Shown here: piece after piece, positions 17,336-27,400 of the stretch
Numbering within the stretch: the first letter of the stretch is position 1
Layout: each line of letters starts with the position of its first letter
Source of the DNA: Massilia sp. METH4
GTDB taxonomy: Bacteria; Pseudomonadota; Gammaproteobacteria; Burkholderiales; Burkholderiaceae_D
DNA: 64,000 nucleotides
Assembly (NCBI RefSeq): GCF_037094685.1
Contig: NZ_CP146614.1
Location: 3,658,001-3,722,000, forward strand
Reading direction: 5' to 3'
Notes under the pieces: generated by a model
What the model was told of the DNA's origin: nothing
Seen by the model: only the letters and a program-made list of their open reading frames with translations
Databases searched by the model: none
Position numbers and translations under genes: made by a program

Positions 17336-19273
17336 ATGACGGAAGAACATGATGACGAGCGGCTGAGCCTTGAGCTCGGCCTGGCGGAGCGCGGCATCGC
17401 GCTGATGAAGATGGAGGGCAGGGTGTTCCTGCGCTTCGATGGCACGGCGCGCACGGCGGACCTCGCCGTGCCCTACGCGCTGGTGCCGGCGCACGGCGTG
17501 CTGGCCAAGCCGTCGAAATGGCGCAAGCTCGATGCCGATGCGCGCGCCGCCCTGATCCGCGAACGCTCGACCGAACGTGCCATGCGCGAGCTGCATGACA
17601 GCGTGACGGCTTTCGTCGAGGAACTGGCCGCGGAATGCGACGAGTTCGGCCTGGCACCGATGGACTTCCTGCACACGCTGGCGGACGTGCAGACTTCCGA
17701 ACCCGCGACCGTGGTGTTCGACCGCATCCGCCAGCGCCTGGGCCACGCGGTGGAGCGGCAGCGCGAGGAACAGCATGCCGAGCGCACCCGCCAGAGCATC
17801 AACCTGGCCGAATACCCCGCCTCGTTCGAGGTCGCGCGGCGCCTGCCGCGCAAGTTCATCGCGCTGCTCGGCCCCACCAATTCCGGCAAGACGCACAAGG
17901 CGATGGAAGCGCTGGCCAAGGCGGCCAGCGGCGTGTACCTCGCGCCGCTGCGCCTGCTGGCGCTGGAGAACTACGAGCGCCTGCTGGAGGTGACGCGGCA
18001 TGGCAAGCCCCTGGCCGTGAGCCTCGTTACCGGCGAGGAGCGCAGGCTTGCCGAAGGCGCCACGCACGTGGCCAGCACGGTCGAGATGCTCGATACCCGC
18101 ACCCCGGTCGACGTGGCCGTGATCGACGAGATCCAGATGCTGGCCGACCGCGACCGCGGCGCCGCCTGGACGGCCGCCGTGTGCGGCGCGCCGGCCCGCA
18201 CCGTGTACCTGGTGGGCGCGCCGGAAGCGCGCCGCGCGGTGGAAGCGCTGGCCGAACGCCTGGAATGCCCGATCGAAGTTCACGTGATGAAACGCAAGGG
18301 CCCGCTGGCGATGGAGCCCGGCCCGGTGCGCAAGGTGAAGAACCTGCGCCCCGGCGATGCGCTGATCGCCTTCTCGCGCCGCGACGTGCTGATGTGGCGC
18401 GACATGGTGGCCGAGATGGGCCACTCGGTGGCGACCGTGTACGGCAACCTGTCGCCCGAGGTCCGGCGCGCGCAGGCGCAGCGCTTCCGCGATGGCGAAG
18501 CCGATATCGTGGTGGGCACCGATGCGATCGCGATGGGCCTGAACATGCCGATCCAGCGCATCGTGATGACGAGCACCGTGAAGTTCAACGGCTACGAGGA
18601 AGAGGAAATTCCCGCCCCGCTGGCCCGGCAGATCGCCGGGCGGGCAGGGCGCTACGGCATCCACGAGGAAGGCCTGGTGGCAGGCTACGACCCGGAAAGC
18701 CACGAAGTGATGCGTTCGCTGCTGAAGGAAAAGCCGGTGCCGATGAACGCCAGCGGCTTCGCCGTGGCGCCCACGCTGGAACACCTGCACCGCATCGCCG
18801 CCGTCACGCACGAAACGTCGCTGGCCAAGCTCCTGAAGCGCTTCATCCACAATATCGACGTGCCGGACGGCTTCTTCTATCCGCGCATCACCGAGGACCA
18901 GATGGACCGTGCCGTGTGGCTCGACACGCTGCCGCTGGCGGTGGCCGACAAGTTCACGCTGTCGCTGGTGCCCGTGTCCACCAAGGTGCTGGCGCTGCAG
19001 ACCGCGTGGGAGCACTGGAGCATGGCGCTGTCGAAGAAACGCATCACGCGCCTGAAACCAGAAGACCACCAGCTGTACCACATGACCCTGCAGGAAGTGG
19101 AAGACACGTGCCGGCTGTATTCCGCCTATGCATGGCTGGGCTACCGGCTGCCCGAATACTTCCCCGATATCGAACTGGCGCTGGAACTGTCGCGCGAGGC
19201 TTCCGCGCGGGTCGACACGATGCTGCAGGACCAGAATGCGTCGTCGCGGCGCCGGCAGCACCGGCGCCGCTAA
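17336..19273 (+). CDS. SUV3-like ATP-dependent RNA helicase
   Basis: 645 aa. After about 170 N-terminal residues without a known domain comes a superfamily-2 helicase core: Walker A G-P-T-N-S-G-K-T (about 179-186), D-E-I-Q-M as the Walker B (about 264), and motif VI Q-I-A-G-R-A-G-R-Y-G. The GPTNSGKT/DEIQM pair and the C-terminal region are typical of the mitochondrial SUV3 group, whose members unwind RNA for degradation with a partner exonuclease. Bacterial versions are known in Proteobacteria. A basic tail (S-R-R-R-Q-H-R-R-R) may bind RNA. A TATACT box at 17302 could be the -10 element. The ATG has no clear ribosome site. Confidence 0.85.
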   Translation: MTEEHDDERLSLELGLAERGIALMKMEGRVFLRFDGTARTADLAVPYALVPAHGVLAKPSKWRKLDADARAALIRERSTERAMRELHDSVTAFVEELAAECDEFGLAPMDFLHTLADVQTSEPATVVFDRIRQRLGHAVERQREEQHAERTRQSINLAEYPASFEVARRLPRKFIALLGPTNSGKTHKAMEALAKAASGVYLAPLRLLALENYERLLEVTRHGKPLAVSLVTGEERRLAEGATHVASTVEMLDTRTPVDVAVIDEIQMLADRDRGAAWTAAVCGAPARTVYLVGAPEARRAVEALAERLECPIEVHVMKRKGPLAMEPGPVRKVKNLRPGDALIAFSRRDVLMWRDMVAEMGHSVATVYGNLSPEVRRAQAQRFRDGEADIVVGTDAIAMGLNMPIQRIVMTSTVKFNGYEEEEIPAPLARQIAGRAGRYGIHEEGLVAGYDPESHEVMRSLLKEKPVPMNASGFAVAPTLEHLHRIAAVTHETSLAKLLKRFIHNIDVPDGFFYPRITEDQMDRAVWLDTLPLAVADKFTLSLVPVSTKVLALQTAWEHWSMALSKKRITRLKPEDHQLYHMTLQEVEDTCRLYSAYAWLGYRLPEYFPDIELALELSREASARVDTMLQDQNASSRRRQHRRR

Positions 19274-19284
19274 GCTGTGCTCGC

Positions 19285-20508
19285 TTACTGCGCGCCGGCC
19301 GCTGCCGGCGCAGCGCCCTTGCGCGGCCCCGGCAAGGCGACCGGCTTGCCATTGACGACCAGGCCGCCGTCGCGCCACTCGATGGTGGAACGCATCGCTT
19401 CGCCCTCGACGCGGGCGTAGCCGTTGCTGACTGCCTTGCCGACCATGCCTTCGTACACCTGCTCCGCCGTCGGGGCCTGTCCGTCCTTATTGCCCTGATT
19501 GCGTGCAGCGATCACGGCAGCGACCTCGCGCAGCAGGCCCAGCGGCACGGTCACCTCGAAGTGCATGGCCAGCCTGGCCAGCGCGCGTTGCGGCGTTTCG
19601 AGATCCTCGGCCGTCACGCCCGGCAGCGCGATGCTGCCCTGGATGCTGGCGGTATGGCCCTTGTAGCGCCCGCTGAGATCGTCGATCTTCAGTTCCGCGC
19701 CGGACAGCGCCAATTCCTTCAACTGCTTGATGACCTGTTCCGGGTCGCCCGCTCCCTGCTCGGCCATGCGCCGCAGCATGGCGCGGTCAAGGCCGTTCAA
19801 CTGGTAAGCCAGGTGCAGCGCGTCGATGTCCTCGCCCGCCACCGTCAGCCGGTCGGCATCCATCTCGATGCGCTGGTCGATCCGGTCGCCGCGCTCGGTG
19901 GTGGTGGCAACGAAGCGCGGCCGTGCCAGGTGCGCCGCCGGGCCCTTCGGTCCGTTGAACACGAGCGATTCCGCATTCCCGACCATGGTGCCGATCCACA
20001 AGCCGTCGCCCGCACGCCGCTGCGCGCTCTTCGTAATCCCTTCCTTCAGCTCCATGCTGCCGCCAGCGCCCCGCATCGTCACGAGGGGTACCCGGCCTTC
20101 GCTATCGAGCTGGCGGCCGTCCGCGCTGCGCGTCGCCAGGACCGACGCGGTGCCCCAGCGCACCGTGGTGCCGTTCGCGCTGTACTGGTGAGCGGGCAAG
20201 GTCAGCCGTTGCACCGTGCTCGTACCCGACTTCGGCAGGTTTTGCACGCGCACCGGTTTTTCGCTGCCGAAGACCGTCTTCATCGCTGCGCGTTGTTGCG
20301 CAGTGGGCGCCGGCGCGGGCTTGGGGCCGGGCTGCAGGCTGTCGCGCAGCAAGCGCTCCAGGCCCTGCATGGCCAGTTGCGCCACGGTCGGCTTCGGTTT
20401 CTGCGCGGCGGCGCGTGCCTGGGCGGTGGCCTCCGGCCTGGCGGGGGAAGGAGCGGCCGCGGTGGCGGAAGCGGCAGTGATGGTGGCGGCGAGGAGCAGG
20501 GCTTTCAA
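19285..20508 (-). CDS. YdgA-like (DUF945) exported protein
   Basis: 407 aa with an N-terminal Ala-rich signal (A-A-T-I-T-A-A-S-A-T-A-A-A) and a proline/alanine linker. A long domain follows whose C-terminal part (A-R-V-E-G-E-A-M-R-S-T-I-E-W-R-D-G-G-L-V-V-N-G-K-P) resembles the E. coli YdgA family end. The role of that family is poorly known. The only in-frame start at this end is TTG (20508), and no ribosome site precedes it, so the N-terminus is provisional. It lies convergent with the helicase gene, 11 bp apart. Confidence 0.65.
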   Translation of the reverse strand: MKALLLAATITAASATAAAPSPARPEATAQARAAAQKPKPTVAQLAMQGLERLLRDSLQPGPKPAPAPTAQQRAAMKTVFGSEKPVRVQNLPKSGTSTVQRLTLPAHQYSANGTTVRWGTASVLATRSADGRQLDSEGRVPLVTMRGAGGSMELKEGITKSAQRRAGDGLWIGTMVGNAESLVFNGPKGPAAHLARPRFVATTTERGDRIDQRIEMDADRLTVAGEDIDALHLAYQLNGLDRAMLRRMAEQGAGDPEQVIKQLKELALSGAELKIDDLSGRYKGHTASIQGSIALPGVTAEDLETPQRALARLAMHFEVTVPLGLLREVAAVIAARNQGNKDGQAPTAEQVYEGMVGKAVSNGYARVEGEAMRSTIEWRDGGLVVNGKPVALPGPRKGAAPAAAGAQ

Positions 20509-20635
20509 GGTGTCGAGCGGTAGAGTTGAAAAGGGGCAGTGTATAGAAATTTATTGCTGGAAAATGCGCGAATCATCACATCGCTCAACTTGGTGAGTTG
20601 CCGGTTTCGTGATATTTCCTGCGAACGTACACACC

Positions 20636-20641
20636 TATAAT
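20636..20641 (+). promoter_or_regulatory. -10 box six bases before the start codon
   Basis: Perfect TATAAT at 20636-20641 with the ATG of the DUF418 gene at 20648. If this is a real -10 element, transcription would begin at or next to the A of the start codon, giving a leaderless mRNA. No good -35 hexamer was found at 16-18 bp. Confidence 0.45.
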
Positions 20642-20647
20642 GGCCGG

Positions 20648-21838
20648 ATGAACCCATCCACCCGCCTGGACCTCGTCGACGCGCTGCGCGGCTTCGCCGT
20701 CGTGTCGATCATGCTGCTGCATAACCTCGAGCATTTCGACCTGTACCACAAGCCGGGCGGGCAGCCGGCCTGGCTGGCGGCGCTGGACCAGACGGTGTGG
20801 GACACGATGTTCTTCCTCTTCGCCGGCAAGTCTTACCTGGTGTTCGCGCTGCTGTTCGGGTTGACGTTCCACCTGCAGTTCGCCCGGCGTGCCGCGGCGG
20901 GCGAGGATTTCCGGGCCCGCTTCGCCTGGCGCATGGTGTTGTTGCTGGGATTCGGGCTCGTCAACTCGCTGTTCTACCAGGGCGACATCCTGTCGTTCTA
21001 CGCAGTGATGTCGTTCACGCTGCTGCCGGTGGCCAAGCTCGGCAGCCGGACCGTGCTGGCCATCGCGGCGATCCTGCTGCTGCAACCGTATCTCTGGACT
21101 CATGTGCTGCAGGCGCTGCCCCAGCCGGACGTGAAGCCGGCCGACCCGGCCTCCTGGGCTTATTTCGGCCAGACCACCAGCTACCTCGGCAGCGGCACGC
21201 TGTGGCAAACGTGGGCGGGCAATATCACGACCGGCAAGGCTGCCGCGGTGCTGTGGAGCTGGGAAAACGGCCGCTTCTTCCAGATTCCGGCCTTGTTCAT
21301 GCTGGGCATGCTGGCCGGCCGCGCCGGCGTGTTCGCCCTGTCGGATGCGAACCGAACCTTCTGGCGCAGGACGTTGCTGCTCGCGCTGCCTTGCTTCGCC
21401 GTGCTGTACGCGGCAACGAAGGGCATCGACGTGACCGCGCCAGGGGAGGCCCTGCGGCGGCCACTGATGACGATCGTGAAGTCATGGTCGAACTTTGCGC
21501 TGATGGGCGTGATCGTGGCCGCATTCGCGCTGCTGTACCAGCGCGGCACGTTTGTGCAGGGCTGGAAGGCTTTCGCCCCGCTGGGCCGGATGAGCCTGAC
21601 CAGCTATGTGGCGCAGTCGGTCGTCGGCACCGCCATCTATTACGGCTTCGGGCTCGGGCTCTACCAGTACACGGGGGCCACTGCTTGCCTGCTGATTGGC
21701 GCGGTACTGGCCCTGTTGCAGGGCTGGTTTTCGGCGTGGTGGCTGCGCCACCACAAGCAGGGGCCGCTGGAAGCGTTGTGGCACCGCGCTACGTGGCTTG
21801 GCGCGGCTAGTGCCCCACTGGGTCGTCCAGCCAGCTGA
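20648..21838 (+). CDS. DUF418 family membrane protein
   Basis: 396-aa polytopic protein with about 9-10 hydrophobic helices. The N-terminus R-L-D-L-V-D-A-L-R-G-F-A-V is the hallmark of the DUF418 and related acyltransferase-like membrane proteins, and the C-terminal block G-R-M-S-L-T-S-Y-V-A-Q-S is the DUF418 signature. The reaction and substrate are unknown. The 3' end overlaps the convergent IMPACT gene by 32 bp. The start follows a TATAAT box by only six bases. Confidence 0.88.
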   Translation: MNPSTRLDLVDALRGFAVVSIMLLHNLEHFDLYHKPGGQPAWLAALDQTVWDTMFFLFAGKSYLVFALLFGLTFHLQFARRAAAGEDFRARFAWRMVLLLGFGLVNSLFYQGDILSFYAVMSFTLLPVAKLGSRTVLAIAAILLLQPYLWTHVLQALPQPDVKPADPASWAYFGQTTSYLGSGTLWQTWAGNITTGKAAAVLWSWENGRFFQIPALFMLGMLAGRAGVFALSDANRTFWRRTLLLALPCFAVLYAATKGIDVTAPGEALRRPLMTIVKSWSNFALMGVIVAAFALLYQRGTFVQGWKAFAPLGRMSLTSYVAQSVVGTAIYYGFGLGLYQYTGATACLLIGAVLALLQGWFSAWWLRHHKQGPLEALWHRATWLGAASAPLGRPAS

Positions 21839-22406
21839 CCTTGCCTGCGCCCGCCTCGTTCAAGCGCGTCACCAGCGCTTGCGCGGCATTCTCCGGCAGG
21901 CTGAAGTGGAACGTGACTTCGTCGCCATGCGCTGCCGCCAGCAAGGCCGCGCCGGCGGCATCGAGCTCGCGCCGCAGCAAGCCCTCCAGCGCATAGGGTA
22001 CCGCGCAGTGCAGCTCGCGCGACTTGACGATGGCCACGCGCTCGGCCTTCAGCAGCGCCTGCGCCACGCCATCGGTATAGGCCCGTACCAGGCCGCCGGC
22101 GCCCAGCTTCACGCCGCCGAAGTAGCGCACCACGGTAGCCAGCACGCCTTCCAGGTCCTGGTGGCGCAGCACGTCGAGCATGGGGCGGCCCGCGGTTCCG
22201 CTGGGCTCGCCGTCATCGACCGCCGCCGACTGGCCGCCGGCCAGCAGCGCCCAGCACACGTGGGCGGCGCCGGGATGCTCGGCTTTCAGTCGGGCCACGA
22301 CGGCCTGGGCGGCGGCGCGGTCCGTCATCGGCTGCACGCAGGCGATGAAGCGGCTTTTCTTGATCAGGAGTTCGGCGGAGCAGGGGGCGGCAAGGGTGTG
22401 CGGCAT
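21807..22406 (-). CDS. IMPACT/YigZ family protein
   Basis: 199-aa two-domain protein of the YigZ/IMPACT family. The N-terminal domain carries K-S-R-F-I-A and the signature D-D-G-E-P-S-G-T-A-G-R-P-M, followed by V-V-R-Y-F-G-G-V-K-L-G-A-G-G-L-V-R-A-Y. The C-terminal part is the small DUF1949-like ferredoxin fold. The cellular role in bacteria is uncertain; a link to translation or proline peptidase regulation has been proposed for relatives. The ATG at 22406 is chosen over an upstream TTG. The end overlaps the DUF418 gene on the other strand. Confidence 0.9.
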   Translation of the reverse strand: MPHTLAAPCSAELLIKKSRFIACVQPMTDRAAAQAVVARLKAEHPGAAHVCWALLAGGQSAAVDDGEPSGTAGRPMLDVLRHQDLEGVLATVVRYFGGVKLGAGGLVRAYTDGVAQALLKAERVAIVKSRELHCAVPYALEGLLRRELDAAGAALLAAAHGDEVTFHFSLPENAAQALVTRLNEAGAGKVSWLDDPVGH

Positions 22407-22479
22407 CGATGGGCAAGGCGGCAAATAGGGCGGAACCGCCGATTGTAACCGGCGGCGGCGCCATCGATGCCGGGCGACG

Positions 22480-23667
22480 TCAGGCGTAGCAGCGCAGCCG
22501 GGCGGCGAAATCGCGCAGCACCGCGATGCCGGAGCGTTCGGCCTGCTCGCACCAGTCCCGCAGGTGGGCCAGCAATTCTTCCGGTGCCGCGTGCTGGCGC
22601 TGCCACAATTCGGCCAGCTCGGCGCGCAGCTGCTGCATCTTCCACAGGGCGCTGCGATGGTGCAGGAACAGGGCCAGCGAAGCGGCCTGCTCGCCGGTCA
22701 CGAGGCCGGGATCGCGGCGCAGCAGCCGGTAGACTTGCGCCAGGAAACGCTTGTCGAACACCACGTCGTGCGCCTGTTTCGCATCTTGCCGGAAGGCCCG
22801 CCGCAGCATGCGCGCATAACGGGCCATCACCTCGTGCCGGTTGGCGATGATCGCGTGCAGCGTGTGCAGGTCGGCCACCGGCTTGGCCGGAGCGCGCCCG
22901 GGGCGTGGCGCCACGCGGGTGACCCGCGCCAGGCGGCAGGCCTGCAGCAGCCGGATGTAGAGCCAGCCCACATCGATCTCGAACCAGCGCGACGACAGGC
23001 GGGCCGAGGTGGGGAAGGTGTGATGGTTGTTGTGCAATTCCTCGCCGCCGATCAGGAAGCCCAGCGGGGCGATGTTCGTGGCCGCGTGCGGCCCGTCGTA
23101 GTTGCGGTAGCCCCACCAGTGGCCGAGGCCATTGATGACGCCGGCCGCCGTCACCGGAATCCACAGCATTTGCACGGCCCAGACGGTCAGGCCAATCACG
23201 CCGAACAGTGCCACGTCGATCACGAGCATCAGTCCCACGCCCTGCCAGGTCCAGCGCGAATAGACGTGCCGCTCCACCCAGTCGTCCGGCGTCCCCGCGC
23301 CGTATTGCGCCAGGGTGTCGGACTTCGCGGCCTCGGCCTTGTACAGCTCAGTGCCCTGCGTCAGCACGCGGCGAATGCCGAATACGGCCGGGCTGTGCGG
23401 GTCGCCATCGGCTTCGCAGCGGGCATGGTGCTTGCGGTGCACGGCCACCCATTCGCGCGTGCCCATGCCGGTGGTGAGCCACAGCCAGCAGCGGAAGAAG
23501 TGACTGGCCAACGGATGCAATGTCAGCGCCCGGTGCGCCTGGCAGCGGTGCAGGTAGATGGTGACGGCGGCGATGGTGATGTGCGTCAGCACCAGGGTCC
23601 AGGCGACGATGGCCCAGGCACCCCAGTCGAGCAGGCCGTGAGACAAGAAGGCGAGGAAGGCATCCAT
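22480..23667 (-). CDS. membrane acyl-CoA (delta-9 type) fatty acid desaturase
   Basis: 395-aa di-iron desaturase. The three histidine boxes are H-R-C-Q-A-H (40-45), H-R-K-H-H (77-81) and H-N-N-H-H (about 211-215), spread between four hydrophobic segments as in stearoyl-CoA/acyl-lipid desaturases. It would introduce a cis double bond into saturated acyl chains and so adjust membrane fluidity. A charged C-terminal region of about 150 residues (after D-V-G-W-L-Y-I-R-L) is longer than in minimal enzymes. AAAGGGA precedes the ATG at 23667. No electron-donor gene is adjacent. Confidence 0.9.
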   Translation of the reverse strand: MDAFLAFLSHGLLDWGAWAIVAWTLVLTHITIAAVTIYLHRCQAHRALTLHPLASHFFRCWLWLTTGMGTREWVAVHRKHHARCEADGDPHSPAVFGIRRVLTQGTELYKAEAAKSDTLAQYGAGTPDDWVERHVYSRWTWQGVGLMLVIDVALFGVIGLTVWAVQMLWIPVTAAGVINGLGHWWGYRNYDGPHAATNIAPLGFLIGGEELHNNHHTFPTSARLSSRWFEIDVGWLYIRLLQACRLARVTRVAPRPGRAPAKPVADLHTLHAIIANRHEVMARYARMLRRAFRQDAKQAHDVVFDKRFLAQVYRLLRRDPGLVTGEQAASLALFLHHRSALWKMQQLRAELAELWQRQHAAPEELLAHLRDWCEQAERSGIAVLRDFAARLRCYA

Positions 23668-23815
23668 GCTGTCCCTTTCCGGATCGGCAGGGGACCAGCA
23701 TAGCCGGTTTCGGCGGGCGAGTCGATGTGCACACACCAACCCGGCTCCGGCGAGGATGCGCCGGGCTGCGCAAGGCGGCCCGGCAGGGCGGCGCGTGCCG
23801 CCCTCGGGCGCTCGA

Positions 23816-24385
23816 TCAGCCGCGCGCGGCCAGCTGACGCCTGCGCAGCGCCGCCACGCCGATCAGGCCGACGCCCAGCATCAGGTAGGTGGACGGTTCC
23901 GGCACGGCCGTGACCTGCACGCTGCCGCTGTTGATGCTGGCGGCGATGTCACCGCTGCCACTGTCGAGCAGGATCGTGTCCCTGATCGTCAACGCCGAGT
24001 ACCCGGCGCCGATGGTCTGGAACGAAATCGAGCCCAGCAGACCGCTGCCCGAAACGCCAGGCAGGCTGGCGCCGTAGATCGAGTTGAAGATGAGCGTGAC
24101 CGTGCCGGCCGTGTTGTCGATCAGGCCGGAATAACTGCGCGTATCGTAGCCGAGGAAAATATCGCCTATCGTGCTCTCGGTGGCCTGCAATACGGTCGGG
24201 TCGAACGACAGTGCGAACTCGTACGAGTACAGGTCGGTCACGTCGGCGATCCGCACGTCCAGCTGGACGGCCTGGCCGACGGTCGCGGAACCCGGCGTGA
24301 CGACCGCATTGACGGATGCGGCATGTGCCTGGATGCCTGCCACACTCAGCAGCGCAGCGCCCAGGTATTTCTTCCATACACTCAT
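23816..24385 (-). CDS. cohesin-domain protein with PEP-CTERM sorting signal
   Basis: 189 aa. The signal peptide ends at I-Q-A-H-A. Residues about 24-160 form a cohesin-type domain: V-G-Q-A-V-Q-L-D-V-R-I, D-L-Y-S-Y-E-F-A-L-S-F-D-P-T-V-L, I-D-N-T-A-G-T-V and G-S-G-L-L-G-S-I-S-F are the conserved strands. The C-terminus V-P-E-P-S-T-Y-L-M, a hydrophobic helix and R-R-R is an exosortase sorting tail, so the cohesin should be displayed outside the cell. Cohesins bind dockerins, and the gene 83 bp upstream encodes a metalloprotease ending in a dockerin-like domain. GGAG lies before the ATG (AAAGGAGAAAAAG). Confidence 0.88.
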   Translation of the reverse strand: MSVWKKYLGAALLSVAGIQAHAASVNAVVTPGSATVGQAVQLDVRIADVTDLYSYEFALSFDPTVLQATESTIGDIFLGYDTRSYSGLIDNTAGTVTLIFNSIYGASLPGVSGSGLLGSISFQTIGAGYSALTIRDTILLDSGSGDIAASINSGSVQVTAVPEPSTYLMLGVGLIGVAALRRRQLAARG

Positions 24386-24421
24386 CTTTTTCTCCTTTGC
24401 CTGGTGGCGGTGAACGGTGAT

Positions 24422-24442
24422 CCCGGCCGCAGGGCGGCCGGG
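24422..24442 (-). promoter_or_regulatory. intercistronic hairpin without T-run
   Basis: Perfect 8-bp stem CCCGGCCG / CGGCCGGG with a 5-nt loop, between the protease stop and the cohesin gene start. There is no T-run, so it is more likely an mRNA-processing or stability element, or a partial attenuator setting the ratio of the two products, than a terminator. Confidence 0.5.
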
Positions 24443-24468
24443 CGGTGCTCAACAAGAACGGCCGGACA

Positions 24469-27400
24469 TCAATTGCACGACGTTCCCTGCGGCACACGGA
24501 CGGCCACGTAGTTCAGGTCGCGCACGTTGATGATGCCGTCCCGAACCGTGTCGGCCCGCGCGTCGAAGCCGTTCTGGCTGCTACGCTTGCCGAATGCCGC
24601 AGTAATGATCCCCATGTCCGCACAGTCTACGCTGCCGTCTGCGTTGATGTCGCCCGTCAGATTGATAGTGAAGTTCGCGTTCGACACGTCGAAGAACACG
24701 TTGCCAAGCGCTTCCACCTTGACGCGGCCCTTCGTCGTCGCCAGCGACGGCAGCGTTACCGGGGCGCTGCCGTCGTTCGCCGTGCTGGCCGCGAGCACGT
24801 GCGGCCAGGTCTTGCCGCCATCCGTGGAGAGGGAGATTTTCACGTTCTCCACGCCGACCGGGGCGGCGTTCGTGTTGGCGACGCTCCAGGTCACCGTTTG
24901 CAGGGAACCTGCTTCCAGCGTGACTGCCGCGTTGGGCGACGTTACCAGGAACGGCCCGGCATCCCGTGCCAGCACGAGCCGCGTGTCGGCACTGCTGACG
25001 CCGCCGCGGCCGTCGCGCGCGGTGAGCCGGAAGTTCAGCGACGCCGGGTTGGCGTTCGTGCCGGGCAGGCCCACGTAGGCGGCCGTCGGCAGGAACTCGG
25101 CGTAGCACTCGATGTTGGCGGCCGTCGGCGTGGCGGCCGGCGTCGGGCAGGCGCCGGTCTCGGCATTCGTGTTGTTGGCCAGGATCTGGTCCAGGTCCGG
25201 GAACACGCGCGTCGGATTGGTCGTCACGTGGTTCTCGCCGGGCGAGTTGTACTTGATCGTGTCTTCGCTCGTGACCACGGCGCGCTTGCCGAACTGGCTG
25301 AACAGCGGGCCGTTCTTCTTCACGTTGTCGAACAGCGCCGTGCCGTCGGCGCCGCCGCGGTCGTTCTGCTCCCACAGGTAAGTCACCGTGTCGCCTTCGC
25401 CGTCGGTGGCGCTGCCAGTCAGAGCGAACGGGGTGCGTACCGGGATCGTGTAGCCGGCCGGGGCGGTTACCAGGGGCGCGCTGTTGCCGGTGCCCGAGAT
25501 GTTGCCACCGCGTGTGGTGAGGCCGCCGGCGACGATTTCGCCGACATAACCGGTCACGCCGGACGAGAAGTTCACCAGCTGCAGCTGGCCGACATTGGTG
25601 CGGGCGAGCGTGCCGCCGAAAGTGATGTTGAAGCCGGCGTCCGACAGCGCGCTGATGTTCACGGTGCCGCCCCTCGGCCAGCCGGCGATGTTCTGGATCG
25701 CCTGCTTGATGGCCGCCGCCGTGTAGTTGGTGCCCCGTACGATCGGCGCGGACAGGTTGCCGTTCCAGCTGATCCGGAATTGCCGGCCGTTGCTGGTGAA
25801 GTTGCGCAGCACCGCCGCCTGCAATTCATTGAGCTCGGATTCGCCGCTGGTGACGTAGGAGGTGATCTCGTCGAAGCTGCGCTGCGACCAGTACGGGTCG
25901 CTGTGCGGCTGCACATTGTCTTCCCGGCAGATGCCGGCATAGGCCATGATCGACGTTCCCGAGCCCGGCTCGACGGAGGTTTCCGGGTTGCGGTTGCCGC
26001 CCGAGCAGTTCCAGTTCACGCCATTGAACGTGTGGTTGCCCGCGAACTGGTGGCCGATCTCGTGCGCTACGTAGTCGACGGCGAAGTAGTCGCCGATCGG
26101 GGTCGGTACGCCCGTGCAGCCTTGCGCCTTGCCGCTGCTGCCCACGACCCCCAGGCTGGCGATGCCGCCGCCGTTCAGGCCGAAGGCAATGTGGCCGATG
26201 TCGAAGTTGCTGGCGCCGACCAGCAGGCCGGTGACCACGCGGTTGCGCGACAGGGTCGGCGAGTCGCAGCCGGAGGCCTGCTCCACGGTGTAGCAGGCCG
26301 TGGCGCCGCAGGGGCCGTTGGCGCCGGTCATCTGCGCGTCGGTGTCGAGGTTCAGCGCGTCGTTGCCGTCGACCAGCACGAGGCGGATCGACGTTTCATC
26401 CTCGTAGATCTGCGTGACGCGGTTGACCAGCGTGACCTTGGCGGCCGTTACGTTGGCCGAGCCGCCGAAGTAGCTGGCATAGGACGGGTCGGTGACCAGC
26501 GCCAGCCGGTAGGTGCGCAACTGGTTGCCCGTCACGGCGCCGGCGGCCGCGCTGGCGTCCACCACGTGGTAGGCGGCCGTGGTGGTGGCGCGGCCGTCGC
26601 TTGCCGTCACTTCGAAGGCCCCCTTGCCGCCGGCCGGCAGCGTGAGCGCCAGCACGCCGTTGCTGTCCGCCGTGGCGGCCACCGTTTGCACGCCGCCATC
26701 CTCGCCCTCGGCGCGCACCGTGACGTTGACGGTGGCGCCCGGCGTGAAGTTCAGGCCGCGCACTTCGACGTTCTCGCCTTCCTTGTAGAAACCGCGCGAC
26801 AGCGTCAGCTGGGCGCCGCCCAGCGCCGCCTCGACGAGCGGGCCGTGCTGGTTGACGAGATCCCGGCTGTGATAGCTGGCGTACAGGCTGTCATCGAGGT
26901 GGTAGTAAGGATCGACGTACCAGCCGCCGTTCGGCGAACGCACGGAGGCGTGCAGGCCCAGCTTCGTGATGTCCATGCGCAGCGTGGCCGTCGGATCGTC
27001 GATGCCCTTGCCGCGGTAAGTCTTGATGTCGGGGTGCCTGGCCGCCAGGCCCGGCTCCATGATGGGCGCCTCGACCAGCGCGAAACGCTGGTAGCCGCCA
27101 TCCGGGTGGGGCAGGGAAATCGTCAGCGTGTCGGGAATGTCGTCGATGCCGCGCTCCTGCGGCGCGCCGGCCGTCAGTGCCTGCATGCCGGGCTTGTCCA
27201 GGGTGGCGGCGTGGAAGCGCTTGAGCTTGAGTGCAACCTTCCTGTCGCTGCGGCCGACGGCCAGCGAGTCGGCCGGGGTCGCCGCGCTTTGCCAGTGCGG
27301 CGCGGCGCGCTGAATGGACACTGCCGGGTTGGCGGCCTGCGCCGCAAGCGCGATCGGCGCGGCGGCGGTGAAGGCGAGGGCGATACTGAGGAACAGGGAC

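Noticed and set aside
17635..20523. 962-codon plus-strand open frame across the helicase and YdgA-like genes
   Set aside because: Spans two real genes in the wrong frame. No domain; GC-driven absence of stops.
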